Notes: generated from the letters alone by a model not told the origin. A DNA stretch of 64,000 nt from Actinoplanes derwentensis (GCF_900104725.1 NZ_LT629758.1:1860001-1924000), one strand, 5' to 3'; shown: positions 44,566-52,751, numbered from the stretch's first letter. Numbers and translations: made by a program.

Positions 44566-45366
44566 GATCTTTTCCTTGAATTTCAAGGATAGGGCACGGA
44601 TGCGATCGTCGATCAATCTCAGTGATTCCTCCGGACTGAGCGCGCCGGTGGAAAGATGCGTGAAGGCGCTTCGGGTGCCTTCCACCTCGCGCGGGTCGCC
44701 CTCAAACAACTGCCCCAACTGCCCCTCGGTGTAGACCGCCGGTGGCATCAGGTCCTCAGAAAATTGCAGAATGGAGAAGGGTCCGTTGAGCCCTGAATGG
44801 ACGTACGTCGCCAGTGGTAAGACCTGGATGGTCGCGTTTGACGACTCGACGGCGACCTTCTTGATGTGCACCAGTTGGTCCTGCAGGATCTCACGACTTC
44901 CGATGACTTGGTGCAGAACCGATTCGTCGATCGCGGCGTGAAAAATAAGAGCGCTATCGTCACGCAGGATGCGCTGCCGCTGGATGCGGGACTCTACCGT
45001 CTCTGCTGGTTGGGTCGCGGGAAGATTCTGCCGAAGTGGCGCGAGAATAGTTTCCGCGTAGTCGAACGTCTGGAGCAGGCCGGGCACGACCGACGTCTCG
45101 AACTCGTCGATCGACAGGGCCGCGGTCTCCAGGTCCAGGTAGGTCGCGGTGGGTGACTCCAGGTCGTAGCGCTGCCACCAACCAGGCTGGGCGCCCTCCT
45201 TGGCGAGCGGGACCGGCCGCTCGGTGGTGCGGGCGCCCAGGCCGTAGTAGCTGCAGAGGGCGCGGACGTTGGGGGCGCCGGAGCGGGGTGACGTCCGGGA
45301 CGCGGTCTCCAGGCGGCTGATGGCCGCGGGGGACAGGGGGCGCCAGTCCGGGCGCCGTGACGACGA
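44350..45366 (-). pseudogene. DUF5753-DUF397 fusion that lost its N-terminal HTH
   Basis: The frame is open from 45366 (just after an in-frame TGA) to 44350. It reads SPAAISRLETASRTSPRSGA and NVRALCSYYGLG (end of an XRE HTH), GWWQRYDLESPTATYLDL and VVPGLLQTFDYAETIL (DUF5753), QVLPLATYVHSGLNGPFSIL, then directly into a DUF397 domain. Usually the HTH-DUF5753 protein and DUF397 are separate neighbouring genes. The first HTH helices and start codon are missing; the first usable start is the GTG at 45087 inside DUF5753. The truncated end abuts the TetR promoter. Confidence 0.65.
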
Positions 45367-45381
45367 TCATCCGGATCTAAC

Positions 45382-45409
45382 TTGCACTCAGTGCACGACA
45401 GGTTATGGT
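45382..45409 (+). promoter_or_regulatory. TetR promoter with operator over -35
   Basis: TTGCAC (45382-45387) and TATGGT (45404-45409) are 16 bases apart. TGCACTCAGTGCA (45383-45395) is a perfect palindrome covering the -35. Transcription would start near the GTG at 45416, so the message is probably leaderless and self-repressed. Confidence 0.55.
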
Positions 45410-45415
45410 CGGGGA

Positions 45416-45982
45416 GTGCGACAACGCAGCCCACAGACGTGGCGCCTGATCCGGGACTCGGCCGTCGGCCTGATGGCGGAGCGGGGCTTCGACGCGGTCT
45501 CCGTCGACGACATCGTGGCCACCGCCGGCATCTCCCGGCGGACCTACTTCAACTACTTCGCCGGCAAGGAGTCGGTGCTGTTCGACCCGGACCCGGACGA
45601 CCCCCGCCTGTGGTCGGAGCTGACCGCCGCCCGGCCACCCGGCGAACCGCTCTGGACCGCCCTGCACCAGCTGATCCTCGCCTACACGGCGGCCGCCGGT
45701 GAGCAGATCGTCCGGCAGTGCCGGGTCATCGCGGCCAGCCCGTCACTCGCGGTCTGCTCCCGGGAGACGTGCGACCGCTTCTGGGATTGCGCGCGAACCT
45801 GGGCTGCCGGCCGTGGCACCGCCGCCACCGGACTCCAGCTGGACCTGCTGATCAACACGGCCCGTGCCGCCTTCAGCACGGTGTCGGCCCGCTGGGACGT
45901 CGACAGCGGCATCCCCGGCCTGCACGCGCTCATCGACGAGGCGTTCACCCTTCTGCAATCCCCGGAATGGAAGACACTGTGA
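45416..45982 (+). CDS. TetR family transcriptional regulator
   Basis: 188 residues from a GTG. HTH: LIRDSAVGLMAERGFDAVSVDDIVATAGISRRTYFNYFAGKESVLF. The C-terminal domain is helical with two cysteines (IVRQCRVIAAS, AVCSRETCDRFWDCAR contain several). The stop overlaps the start of the LLM oxidoreductase gene (GTGA), so regulator and enzyme form one operon and are likely co-regulated through the palindrome upstream. Confidence 0.88.
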   Translation: MRQRSPQTWRLIRDSAVGLMAERGFDAVSVDDIVATAGISRRTYFNYFAGKESVLFDPDPDDPRLWSELTAARPPGEPLWTALHQLILAYTAAAGEQIVRQCRVIAASPSLAVCSRETCDRFWDCARTWAAGRGTAATGLQLDLLINTARAAFSTVSARWDVDSGIPGLHALIDEAFTLLQSPEWKTL

Positions 45983-46986
45983 CCCGCGTACCGCTCTCCG
46001 TCCTGGAACTTGCCATCGTCCGTGAAGGACACAGCAGCGGCGACGCCCTGCACGGCGCGATCGGCACCGCCAAAGCCGCCGACGACCTCGGGTACTCCCG
46101 CTTCTGGGTGGCCGAACACCACAACACCCCGGCCGTCGCCTCCACCGCGCCGCCGGTGCTGATCGCCGCGGTCGCCGCGAACACGTCCCGGATCAAGGTC
46201 GGCTCCGGTGGCGTGATGCTGCCGAACCACATGCCGTTCGTGGTCGCCGAACAGTTCGCGATCCTCGAAGCGCTCTACCCCGACCGCATCGACCTGGGCA
46301 TCGGCCGGGCACCCGGCACTGACCAGGTGACCGCGGCGGCGCTGCGCGGGGTCTCCCCGTACCTGACGGTCGAGCAGTTTCCCGAGCATCTGCGGACCCT
46401 GCTCGGCCTGCTCGGCGACGACCGCAACGCCACCCGGGCCGGGCGCCTGCAGGCCACGCCCGCCCCGGAGACGTACCCGGAAGTCTGGATCCTCGGCTCC
46501 TCGACCTATGGCGCGCAGATCGCGGCGAAACTCGGCCTGCCGTTCTGCTACGCCTACCACTTCCCGACCGCGTCCGGCCTGGAGCAGGCCCTGGACCTGT
46601 ACCGGACCGGGTTCCAGCCGTCACCGCGGTTCCCGAAACCGCACGTGATGGTCAGCGCCTCGGTGATCGCCGCCGAGACCACCGAGCAGGCCCGTTTCCA
46701 GGCCGGCCCGGCCCGAGTGATGATGCTCAACCTGCGAACCGGCGGTTTCCAGCCGATGATCTCCCCGGAGGCGGCCGCGGCCCGCGAGTTCTCCGACCTC
46801 GACCGCCAGATGATCGAGGCGCTGTCCGGAGCCCAGCACGTCGGCACCGCCGACGAGGTGGTGGACGCCTTGGACGCGCTGGTCGAACACACCGAGGCCG
46901 ACGAACTGCTCCTGGCCGGGATGCTGTACGACCCCGCCGTCGCCCAGGACTCCCTGGCCCGGATCGCCAAGACCTGGGGCCGGTAA
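45979..46986 (+). CDS. LLM class flavin-dependent oxidoreductase
   Basis: 335 residues. Luciferase-like TIM barrel: YSRFWVAEHHNTPAVASTAP, IKVGSGGVMLPNHMPFVVAEQFAILEALYPDRIDLGIGRAPGTD and PEVWILGSSTYGAQIAAKLGLPFCYAYHF. The MsnO8-type signature GRAPGTD and GSGGVMLPNH place it in the LLM group near YhbW. Cofactor FMN or F420 is uncertain, since F420-dependent relatives are common in actinomycetes. Expressed with the TetR gene upstream. Confidence 0.9.
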   Translation: MTRVPLSVLELAIVREGHSSGDALHGAIGTAKAADDLGYSRFWVAEHHNTPAVASTAPPVLIAAVAANTSRIKVGSGGVMLPNHMPFVVAEQFAILEALYPDRIDLGIGRAPGTDQVTAAALRGVSPYLTVEQFPEHLRTLLGLLGDDRNATRAGRLQATPAPETYPEVWILGSSTYGAQIAAKLGLPFCYAYHFPTASGLEQALDLYRTGFQPSPRFPKPHVMVSASVIAAETTEQARFQAGPARVMMLNLRTGGFQPMISPEAAAAREFSDLDRQMIEALSGAQHVGTADEVVDALDALVEHTEADELLLAGMLYDPAVAQDSLARIAKTWGR

Positions 46987-47032
46987 GTCCCGTCGTCCGC
47001 TAAAGCCACCGGGTGCTGGTCCGGAGTATGGG

Positions 47033-47270
47033 AAACGTGATCACTACCTTCGCCTCATGGCGCGGGGTATGAACGACTCGGCAGCCTGCCGGGAAGTCGG
47101 GATCAGCCGCCGCACCGGCACCTGCTGGCGATACGGCCGGACCGTCACCAGCGCGGGCGGCGAGTCCCGGATCTACCCGCCGCCCGCTGCGCCGATGAGA
47201 TCCTGTCTCGGCCGGATATCTGTCCGGAGACGCCTCGGTATCTGTCATCAGCGAGTCGAGCGAACGCCTA
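47033..47270 (+). mobile_element. IS30-family transposase remnant
   Basis: The frame reads LRLMARGMNDSAACREVGIS, RRTGTCWRYGRTVTSAGGES and RIYPPP, matching the N-terminal helix-turn-helix of IS30-type transposases (GMNNSxACRxVGIxRxTGxRWRYGRT). After a frameshift PETPRYLS recalls the next conserved segment. The catalytic DDE part is absent. No intact terminal repeats are recognised. Confidence 0.6.
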
Positions 47271-47291
47271 CGGTGGGCAGCCTGATTGAGA

Positions 47292-47332
47292 GCTGCTCTG
47301 CCGGTCACCTCGGTCATGCCTGGCAGAGCAGC
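47292..47332. terminator. long-looped inverted repeat
   Basis: GCTGCTCTGCC and GGCAGAGCAGC are perfect inverted copies around 19 bases. It follows the IS30 remnant and could be a terminator or an old insertion-element end. Confidence 0.45.
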
Positions 47333-47416
47333 GGTTGTGCCACCAGTAGATGAGTAGCCGAGTCGAGGGTGTTGCCCTGCCCGACGCTCGATTGATGGAC
47401 GTTCTAGGATCCATCC

Positions 47417-47998
47417 ATGCCGATCACCAACACCCGGTTCATCTGGCCGATCGGGGACGGCATCGTCCTGATACCTCGCACTCCCGCGATCACGGTCCCG
47501 TACCACGCCCTCCTGGCCACCAATCATTCTCGGCTGGCGGTCTGGTCGCCGGGTATCAAGGAGCCGACGGTGGAGGCCACCCGCACCGCTCTGGAAACCT
47601 CCGGGAATGCCTGGCTCGCAGGCACCCGCCTTCCACTTGCCGTCGGAGTCCGCGCCGACAAAGGTCATCGTCTGGTCGGAGCGATGAACCTGGCCATCGA
47701 GCCTTCGGCGGGATCTGCCGAAGTCGGGTTCTGGATCGACGCCGCCGCCGAAGGCCAGGGGGTCGTCAGCCGGGCGCTGCACGCCGTGCTCGGCCATGCC
47801 TTCGCCGACCTCGGCCTGCACCGAGTCGAGATGCGGACCCTGACCACCAATGACCGAAGCCACCGCCTGGCAGACCGTTTCGCTTTCACACTTGAGGGTG
47901 TTCTGCGCGGGGCAGTCCGATTCCCGGACGGTCACCGTGACGTAGCTGTATACGCCTTGCTCGCGGAAGAGTTCGCCAAGGCGACGCAGCGGTACTGA
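47417..47998 (+). CDS. GNAT family N-acetyltransferase (RimJ/RimL type)
   Basis: 193 residues. A beta strand LVGAMNLAIEP, then EVGFWIDAAAEGQGVVSRALHAVLGHAFADLGLHRVEMRTLTTNDRSHRLADRFAFTLEGVLRGAVRFPDG is the acetyl-CoA binding core of the RimJ/RimL group, with the GQG pyrophosphate loop slightly modified (EGQGVVSRAL). Such enzymes acetylate ribosomal protein N-termini or small amines. It stands alone, between the IS30 relic and the HxlR gene. Confidence 0.87.
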   Translation: MPITNTRFIWPIGDGIVLIPRTPAITVPYHALLATNHSRLAVWSPGIKEPTVEATRTALETSGNAWLAGTRLPLAVGVRADKGHRLVGAMNLAIEPSAGSAEVGFWIDAAAEGQGVVSRALHAVLGHAFADLGLHRVEMRTLTTNDRSHRLADRFAFTLEGVLRGAVRFPDGHRDVAVYALLAEEFAKATQRY

Positions 47999-48013
47999 GC
48001 CCCGGTTTACTTG

Positions 48014-48041
48014 CGGTTCCCTAGTAACTGTTGGAGAGTTA
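48014..48041 (+). promoter_or_regulatory. HxlR operator candidate 1
   Basis: CGGTTCCCTAGTAAC followed by GTTA after nine bases. The same CGGTTCC..GTAAC element with TAAC...GTTA arms occurs upstream of the ridA-like gene at 48856. It lies directly before the HxlR start. Confidence 0.5.
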
Positions 48042-48045
48042 GCTG

Positions 48046-48432
48046 GTGGGAACCAGGCAGGAGATCAGCGCCATACCGCCGGACGCCGATCTGGCGCGGG
48101 CCGACTCGCTGGCTCGGGAGATCTTCTCGGACATCGCCAACAAGTGGGCTCTGCTGATCATCGAGTTCGTCGGCCAGCGCACCATGCGATTCAGTGAGCT
48201 GCGCGACGAGATCGGCGGCATCAGCCACAAGATGCTCACCCAGAACCTGCGCACCCTGGAGCGCAACGGCCTGATCACCCGCAAGGTCTACGCGACCATC
48301 CCGCCGCGGGTGGAGTACACCCTGACCGAAGCCGGCCAGGCCCTGCGCACCGTGGTCGACGGCATGTGCGGCTGGACCCAGCACTATCTGTCCCACATCG
48401 AGACCGCCCGCCGCGACTTCGGCCAGGTCTAG
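48046..48432 (+). CDS. HxlR family transcriptional regulator
   Basis: 128 residues from a GTG. The winged HTH reads IFSDIANKWALLIIEFVGQRTMRFSELRDEIGGISHKMLTQNLRTLERNGLITRKVYATIPPRVEYTLTEAGQAL, the full HxlR pattern. No cysteine lies in the N-terminal sensor position. The stop overlaps the convergent ridA-like gene by four bases. A promoter motif shared with that gene suggests that it controls both. Confidence 0.92.
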   Translation: MGTRQEISAIPPDADLARADSLAREIFSDIANKWALLIIEFVGQRTMRFSELRDEIGGISHKMLTQNLRTLERNGLITRKVYATIPPRVEYTLTEAGQALRTVVDGMCGWTQHYLSHIETARRDFGQV

Positions 48433-48836
48433 TCGAGGACCGCGGTCACCTCGAGTTCCACCAGGTGCTCGGGCACGTCCAGCGTCACGATGCCGAACAG
48501 GGACGCCGGCGGCGCCGCGGTGAAACCCAGCCGGGCCTGGGCCCGGCTGATGCCCTCGACCAGCGCGCCCATCTTCTCCGGCTGCCAGTCGACGACGTGT
48601 ACCGTCAGTTTCACCACGTCGTCGAAACCGGCGCCGACCCCGGCCAGCGCCGTCGCCACGTTGACGTAACACTGCTCGACCTGGGCGGCCAGGTCACCCG
48701 CGCCGATGGTCTTGCCGTCCTCGCCCCAGGCGACCTGGCCGGCGACGTGCACCAGCTTCGATCCGGTCGCCACCGACACCTGCCGGTAGACGTCGATCAC
48801 GGGCAGTCCGGGCGGGTTCACCAGAGTCACAGCCAT
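48429..48836 (-). CDS. RidA family protein
   Basis: 135 residues from the ATG at 48836 with AAAGG upstream. HVAGQVAWGEDGKTIGAGDLAAQVEQCYVNVATALAGVGAGFDDVVKLTVHVVD and VELEVTAVLD fit the YjgF/YER057c/UK114 trimer fold. True RidA deaminates reactive enamines and has an Arg near residue 105; here the corresponding region SLFGIVTLDVPEHLVELE has no Arg, so it may belong to a RidA-like subgroup of other function. Confidence 0.85.
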   Translation of the reverse strand: MAVTLVNPPGLPVIDVYRQVSVATGSKLVHVAGQVAWGEDGKTIGAGDLAAQVEQCYVNVATALAGVGAGFDDVVKLTVHVVDWQPEKMGALVEGISRAQARLGFTAAPPASLFGIVTLDVPEHLVELEVTAVLD

Positions 48837-48855
48837 CAGAAGTACCTTTCTCTTT

Positions 48856-48885
48856 CGGTTCCTCGGTAACCATAAGAGACCGTTA
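48856..48885 (-). promoter_or_regulatory. HxlR operator candidate 2
   Basis: CGGTTCCTCGGTAAC, 12 of 15 identical to the element before the HxlR gene, with GTTA after a further 11 bases. It lies 20 to 50 bases upstream of the ridA-like start. Confidence 0.5.
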
Positions 48886-48958
48886 ATGAGCTGTGAAGAA
48901 GGCACTTTTTCGGAACCCGGTCACCTTCAGGTAACCCGTTCGGGGCAACAATGTCCTG

Positions 48959-51031
48959 GTGAGCAACAGGTATCAACATCCCGACAGGGTCCGGTTCGGC
49001 GCGGCGTACTACCACGAGTATCAGCCCACCGACCGGCTGAAGACCGACCTCGACCTGATGGCCGCGGCGAAGTTCTCCGTCATCCGGGTCGGCGAGTCGG
49101 TCTGGTCGACCTGGGAACCGGAGAACGGGCGCTTCGACCTGGAATGGCTCCTGCCGGTCCTCGACGGCGCCCACGCCCGGGGCATCGGCGTCATCCTCGG
49201 CACCCCGACGTACGCGGTCCCGCCGTGGCTGGCCCGGCTATACCCGGAGATCGCCGGCGAGAGCGCCACCGGACAGCGCATCCCGTGGGGTGCCCGCCAG
49301 GAGGTCGACTACACCCATCCGGCGTTCCGTTTCCACGCCGAACGCGTCAGCCGCCGGATCCTCGCCCGCTACGCCGAACATCCCGCGATCATCGGGTTCC
49401 AGGTCGACAACGAGCCCGGCAACGTGCTGCTGCACAACCACGGCGTCTTCCAGCGGTTCGTCGACTGGCTGCGCGCGAAGTACGGCGACGTGGAAACCCT
49501 GAACCGCGAGTGGGGACTGGTCTACTGGTCGCATCGCCTGTCGGAGTGGGCCGACCTGTGGACCCCCGACGGCAACGCCCAGCCGCAGTACGACCTGGCC
49601 TGGCGCACCTTCCAGGCCGAGCAGGCCACCGCGTTCATCGGCTGGCAGGCCGACATCGCCCGGGAGTACGCCCGGCCGGGCCAGTTCGTGACGACCTGCA
49701 TCGCGTACGACCGGGCCGCCGTCGACGACCGGACCCTTGCCGCGACCCTCGACGTGACGGCCGGAAACCCGTATTACGACATGCAGGACGCACTCCAGTT
49801 GCCCGACGACCGGTCCCGTCCGCAGGACTGGACCACCCGCGGCACCTGGGCGCTGTACCAGAGCGCCGACCGGATGTACTCCTCGCGCCAGGAGCCGTTT
49901 CTGGTCACCGAGACCGACGCCCAGGCGATCGGACATTCATCCATCAACCGGCCTGCGTACGATGGACAATGGCGTCAAGTGGCCTGGGCGCTCATCTCCC
50001 GTGGTGCCGAGGCGATCGAATACTGGCACTGGCACACCCTGCACTTCGGCACCGAGACCTACTGGGGTGGCGTGCTGCCGCACAGCGGCCGTCCGGGCCG
50101 GGTCTACCGGGAGATCGCCCGGATCGGCGCGGAACTCGACCGGGCCGGAGCCGCGGTGACCGGTTTGACGCCGGGCGCTGACGTCGCGTTCGTCTACTCG
50201 ACCCAGAGCAAACGGGCGCTGGAGTACCAGCCCTCGCTGGCTCTGCCGAACGGGGAACCGGACCTCCGCTCGTACCAGGAGATCGTTGACGCCTTTTATC
50301 GTGGCTCTTTCGACGCGAAGTTGCAGAGCCGGGTGTGGCACGCGGCGCACCTGACCGCCCGGCCTGCGGCGGACGTGGCCCGGGAGCATCCGGTGCTGGT
50401 CGCGGCGGCGCTCTACATCACCACCGACGCCGATCTGGACTGGCTGCTCGCCTACGCCGAGGCCGGTGGGCACCTGATCCTCGGGCCGCGCACCGGGTAC
50501 GCCGATCAGGAGGCGCGAGCGCGCAACGAGCAGTTCCCGGCGCGGCTGCACGAGGCGGCCGGTGTCGAGTACGACGAGTTCAGCAACGTCGACGACGCCG
50601 TCACGGTGCCGGGCTTCGGTGCGGCGACCCGGTGGATCGACGGGCTCGTCCCCACCACCGCCGAAGTGCTGGCCGGTTATGACCACCCGCACTTCGAACA
50701 GTGGGCGGCCGTGACCACCCGGCAGCACGGCACCGGCCGGATCACCACGGTCGGGACCGTGCCGTCACCGGCGTTCGCCCGCGCCTTGTTCGCCTGGGCG
50801 ACCGAGGCCCGCACCGATGCGTGGCGGCCGGAGACCCCGGAACTGACGGTCACCTCGGCCGTCAACTCCGGCGGCGGCCGGTTGCGGTTCGTGCACAACT
50901 GGTCGTGGGGCGAACAGACGTTCACCGTGCCGGTGACCTGCACCGATGTGCTCGACGGCACGACCGTCGCGGCCGGTGAGGCGATCACCCTCGGGCCGTG
51001 GGACGTGCGGGTCCTGCTGCTGGCAGCCTGA
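48959..51031 (+). CDS. GH42 beta-galactosidase
   Basis: 690 residues from a GTG. The TIM barrel carries the acid/base Glu152 in GFQVDNEPG and the nucleophile Glu318 in FLVTETDA; AAYYHEYQP and WHWHTLHFGTETYWGG are GH42 substrate-site motifs. The trimerisation domain (about 400-600) and a C-terminal beta domain follow. There is no signal peptide, so it acts on imported oligosaccharides, probably arabinogalactan- or galactan-derived. No sugar transporter is adjacent. There is no clear ribosome site; the start may be leaderless. Confidence 0.93.
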   Translation: MSNRYQHPDRVRFGAAYYHEYQPTDRLKTDLDLMAAAKFSVIRVGESVWSTWEPENGRFDLEWLLPVLDGAHARGIGVILGTPTYAVPPWLARLYPEIAGESATGQRIPWGARQEVDYTHPAFRFHAERVSRRILARYAEHPAIIGFQVDNEPGNVLLHNHGVFQRFVDWLRAKYGDVETLNREWGLVYWSHRLSEWADLWTPDGNAQPQYDLAWRTFQAEQATAFIGWQADIAREYARPGQFVTTCIAYDRAAVDDRTLAATLDVTAGNPYYDMQDALQLPDDRSRPQDWTTRGTWALYQSADRMYSSRQEPFLVTETDAQAIGHSSINRPAYDGQWRQVAWALISRGAEAIEYWHWHTLHFGTETYWGGVLPHSGRPGRVYREIARIGAELDRAGAAVTGLTPGADVAFVYSTQSKRALEYQPSLALPNGEPDLRSYQEIVDAFYRGSFDAKLQSRVWHAAHLTARPAADVAREHPVLVAAALYITTDADLDWLLAYAEAGGHLILGPRTGYADQEARARNEQFPARLHEAAGVEYDEFSNVDDAVTVPGFGAATRWIDGLVPTTAEVLAGYDHPHFEQWAAVTTRQHGTGRITTVGTVPSPAFARALFAWATEARTDAWRPETPELTVTSAVNSGGGRLRFVHNWSWGEQTFTVPVTCTDVLDGTTVAAGEAITLGPWDVRVLLLAA

Positions 51032-51043
51032 CCGCGGACCCGC

Positions 51044-51077
51044 CCGGCGGCCGCTACCCGAACAGGGCGGCCGCCGG
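51044..51077. terminator. hairpin terminator
   Basis: CCGGCGGCCGC and GCGGCCGCCGG form a perfect 11-base stem over 12 bases between the convergent galactosidase and peroxiredoxin genes. Confidence 0.65.
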
Positions 51078-51085
51078 TGCGGGGC

Positions 51086-51550
51086 TCAAGCCTTGGCGGC
51101 CTTCAGGGCGTCCGCGGCGTGCTGGTTCATGTCCAGCTCGCTGTGGATCACCTCGATCACCTTCTGGTCCTTACCGATCACGAAGGTCATCCGCTTGGTG
51201 CTCAGCGGCCCGAGCGGAAGCTTGCGCTTCACCCCGTACGCGGCAAGGGTTTCGGAATCGGGGTCCGACAGCAGTGGATAGTCGAAGTTGTAGGTGTCCG
51301 CGAAGAGTTTCTGCTTCTCCACCGGGTCCTTGCTGATGCCGACCCGCTGCACCCCGGCCTCCCGGAACTCGGCGGCCAGATCGCGGAAATAGCAGGCCTC
51401 CGCAGTGCAGCCCTTGGTCATCGCACCGGGATAGAAGAAGAGGACCACGGGGCCGTCCGCGAGCAGCTCGGTCAGCTTGCGCGGGGTGCCGTCCTGGTCG
51501 GGAAGTTCGAAGTCGGGCGCGATATCGCCCTTACCGATGCTCACCCGCAC
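51086..51550 (-). CDS. bcp: thioredoxin-dependent peroxiredoxin (BCP/PrxQ)
   Basis: 154 residues. FFYPGAMTKGCTAEACYFRD holds the peroxidatic Cys48 and the resolving Cys53 in the alpha2 helix, as in atypical 2-Cys PrxQ enzymes. VGISKDPVEKQKLFADTYNFDYPLLSDPD is the conserved core. It reduces hydrogen and lipid peroxides with thioredoxin. The intact cysteines contrast with the fused redoxin domain at 28734. Monocistronic. Confidence 0.92.
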   Translation of the reverse strand: MRVSIGKGDIAPDFELPDQDGTPRKLTELLADGPVVLFFYPGAMTKGCTAEACYFRDLAAEFREAGVQRVGISKDPVEKQKLFADTYNFDYPLLSDPDSETLAAYGVKRKLPLGPLSTKRMTFVIGKDQKVIEVIHSELDMNQHAADALKAAKA

Positions 51551-51609
51551 GACGATACGTCAGTGAAATCAGTTCGCATCCGTCGCGCGCGGGGTGAAAA
51601 ACTGCCGGA

Positions 51610-52380
51610 ATGTCACTGGAGGAGATCCCGCTCACTGGCGGCAACGTGTCGGCCGGGGTGGTGCGGGTCGGTGACACCGTGCGCCGCCCCGCCGGGCCCT
51701 GGACACCGGCGGTGCACGCCCTGCTGGAACACCTGTGGTCGGTCGGATTCCGCGGCGCGCCCCGGCCGTTCGGTCTCGACGGCCAGGGCCGGGAGGTGCT
51801 GAGTTTCATCCCCGGCGAGGTGCCCTGGCCGTCGCGTTTCGACCTGATGGAGCCGCTGTCCGAGTTGGCCCGCGTCGGCCGCCTCGTGCGGGACCTGCAC
51901 GACGCGTGCGCGAGTTTCACCCCACCGCCGGGCGCGCGGTGGAACACGCTGATCCCCGCCGACCGCGACGACCTGATCGTCCACCACGACCTGGCGCCGT
52001 GGAACCTGGTCGTCGGCGACCGGATGGTCTTCATCGACTGGGACGGCGCGGCACCCGGTTCCCGGCTGTGGGACGTGGCCTACGCCGTGCACGGTTTCGT
52101 TCCGATGTCCGCCCACGCCGACTGGCAGCGGGCCGACGCGGGACCCCGGTTGCGGGCGTTCGCCGACGCCTACGGCCTCGACGAGTCACAACGCCGCGAA
52201 CTGGCCCCCATGCTGGCTGTTCGCACTCGGGCGATGCACGACTTCCTGCGCGAGCAGGCCACCCTCGGCGTGGAACCCTGGACCACCCACTGGCACACCG
52301 GCCACGGCGACGTGTGGCGCGCGGACGCCGACTACATCGAACGAAACACCGGCCGGTGGCTGACCGCGCTACTGACTTGA
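51610..52380 (+). CDS. aminoglycoside phosphotransferase-like kinase
   Basis: 256 residues. LIVHHDLAPWNLVVGDRMVFIDWDGAAPGSRLWDVAYAVHGF contains the catalytic HxDxxxxN and the metal-binding IDWD motifs of the APH/choline kinase superfamily. The N-terminal lobe is short (GNVSAGVVRVGDTVRRPAG). Many actinomycete members phosphorylate metabolites rather than drugs, so resistance is not implied. It ends exactly at a hairpin. Confidence 0.85.
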   Translation: MSLEEIPLTGGNVSAGVVRVGDTVRRPAGPWTPAVHALLEHLWSVGFRGAPRPFGLDGQGREVLSFIPGEVPWPSRFDLMEPLSELARVGRLVRDLHDACASFTPPPGARWNTLIPADRDDLIVHHDLAPWNLVVGDRMVFIDWDGAAPGSRLWDVAYAVHGFVPMSAHADWQRADAGPRLRAFADAYGLDESQRRELAPMLAVRTRAMHDFLREQATLGVEPWTTHWHTGHGDVWRADADYIERNTGRWLTALLT

Positions 52381-52410
52381 CCGGCTTCCGGATCCTGATC
52401 CGGAGGCCGG
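52381..52410. terminator. hairpin terminator
   Basis: CCGGCTTCCGGATC and GATCCGGAGGCCGG form a 14-base stem (one T-G pair) over a CT loop directly after the phosphotransferase stop. Confidence 0.65.
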
Positions 52411-52421
52411 AATTAATACGA

Positions 52422-52450
52422 TTGCCGGGGACGGAACCGGCTACTAATGT
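52422..52450 (+). promoter_or_regulatory. promoter of the small ORF
   Basis: TTGCCG (52422-52427) and TAATGT (52445-52450), 17 bases apart, just after the phosphotransferase terminator. Transcription would begin near 52457, leaving a leader of about 34 bases with an AAGGAG site. Confidence 0.5.
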
Positions 52451-52490
52451 TTCCCTCACAAGCCGCACCGAACGCGTAAGGAGAACTCCG

Positions 52491-52580
52491 ATGACGTCAG
52501 TCGAATCGAACCAGTCCGGTTCGGTGGCCGTCGTGGTCGAGCAATCCGAACAGCAGGTCATTTCCGGGAGGGGCGTCTGA
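52491..52580 (+). CDS. short peptide gene (29 aa) between two terminators
   Basis: ATG with AAGGAG seven bases upstream, then 29 codons (TSVESNQSGSVAVVVEQSEQ, QVISGRGV) and TGA, followed 24 bases later by a strong terminator. It has its own promoter. No family is recognised. It could be a small protein, a leader peptide or the incidental frame of a small RNA. The transcript (about 185 bases) ends before the tRNA genes. Confidence 0.45.
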   Translation: MTSVESNQSGSVAVVVEQSEQQVISGRGV

Positions 52581-52604
52581 CGCCCGCCGAAGCGCACAGC
52601 GCTG

Positions 52605-52641
52605 AAGCCGCCTCCCGAAATCGGGCCTGGCGGCTTTTTTT
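52605..52641 (+). terminator. rho-independent terminator
   Basis: AAGCCGCC and GGCGGCTT flank a 16-base loop that itself contains TCCCGA/TCGGGC arms, followed by seven T residues. A T-run terminator is unusual for this GC-rich window. Confidence 0.8.
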
Positions 52642-52649
52642 GTACGCAT

Positions 52650-52721
52650 GGACTCGTGGAGCAGTGGAACGCTCGTCAGCCTCTCACGCTGGAGACGCCG
52701 GTTCGATCCCGGTCGGGTCTA
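52650..52721 (+). tRNA. tRNA-Glu (anticodon CUC)
   Basis: Seven-pair acceptor (GGACTCG with CGGGTCT, including G-U pairs), D arm GAGC/GCTC, anticodon arm TCAGC-CTCTCAC-GCTGG, T arm GCCGG-TTCGATC-CCGGT. U33 is present. CCA is not encoded. First member of a seven-tRNA array. Confidence 0.75.
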
Positions 52722-52751
52722 CGAAAGGCATTGGATGTTCTTTGCCGACAT

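Noticed and set aside
51610..52380. Antibiotic resistance role for the APH-like gene
   Set aside because: The kinase motifs are general to the superfamily and the N-lobe does not match known drug-modifying enzymes, so resistance is not claimed.
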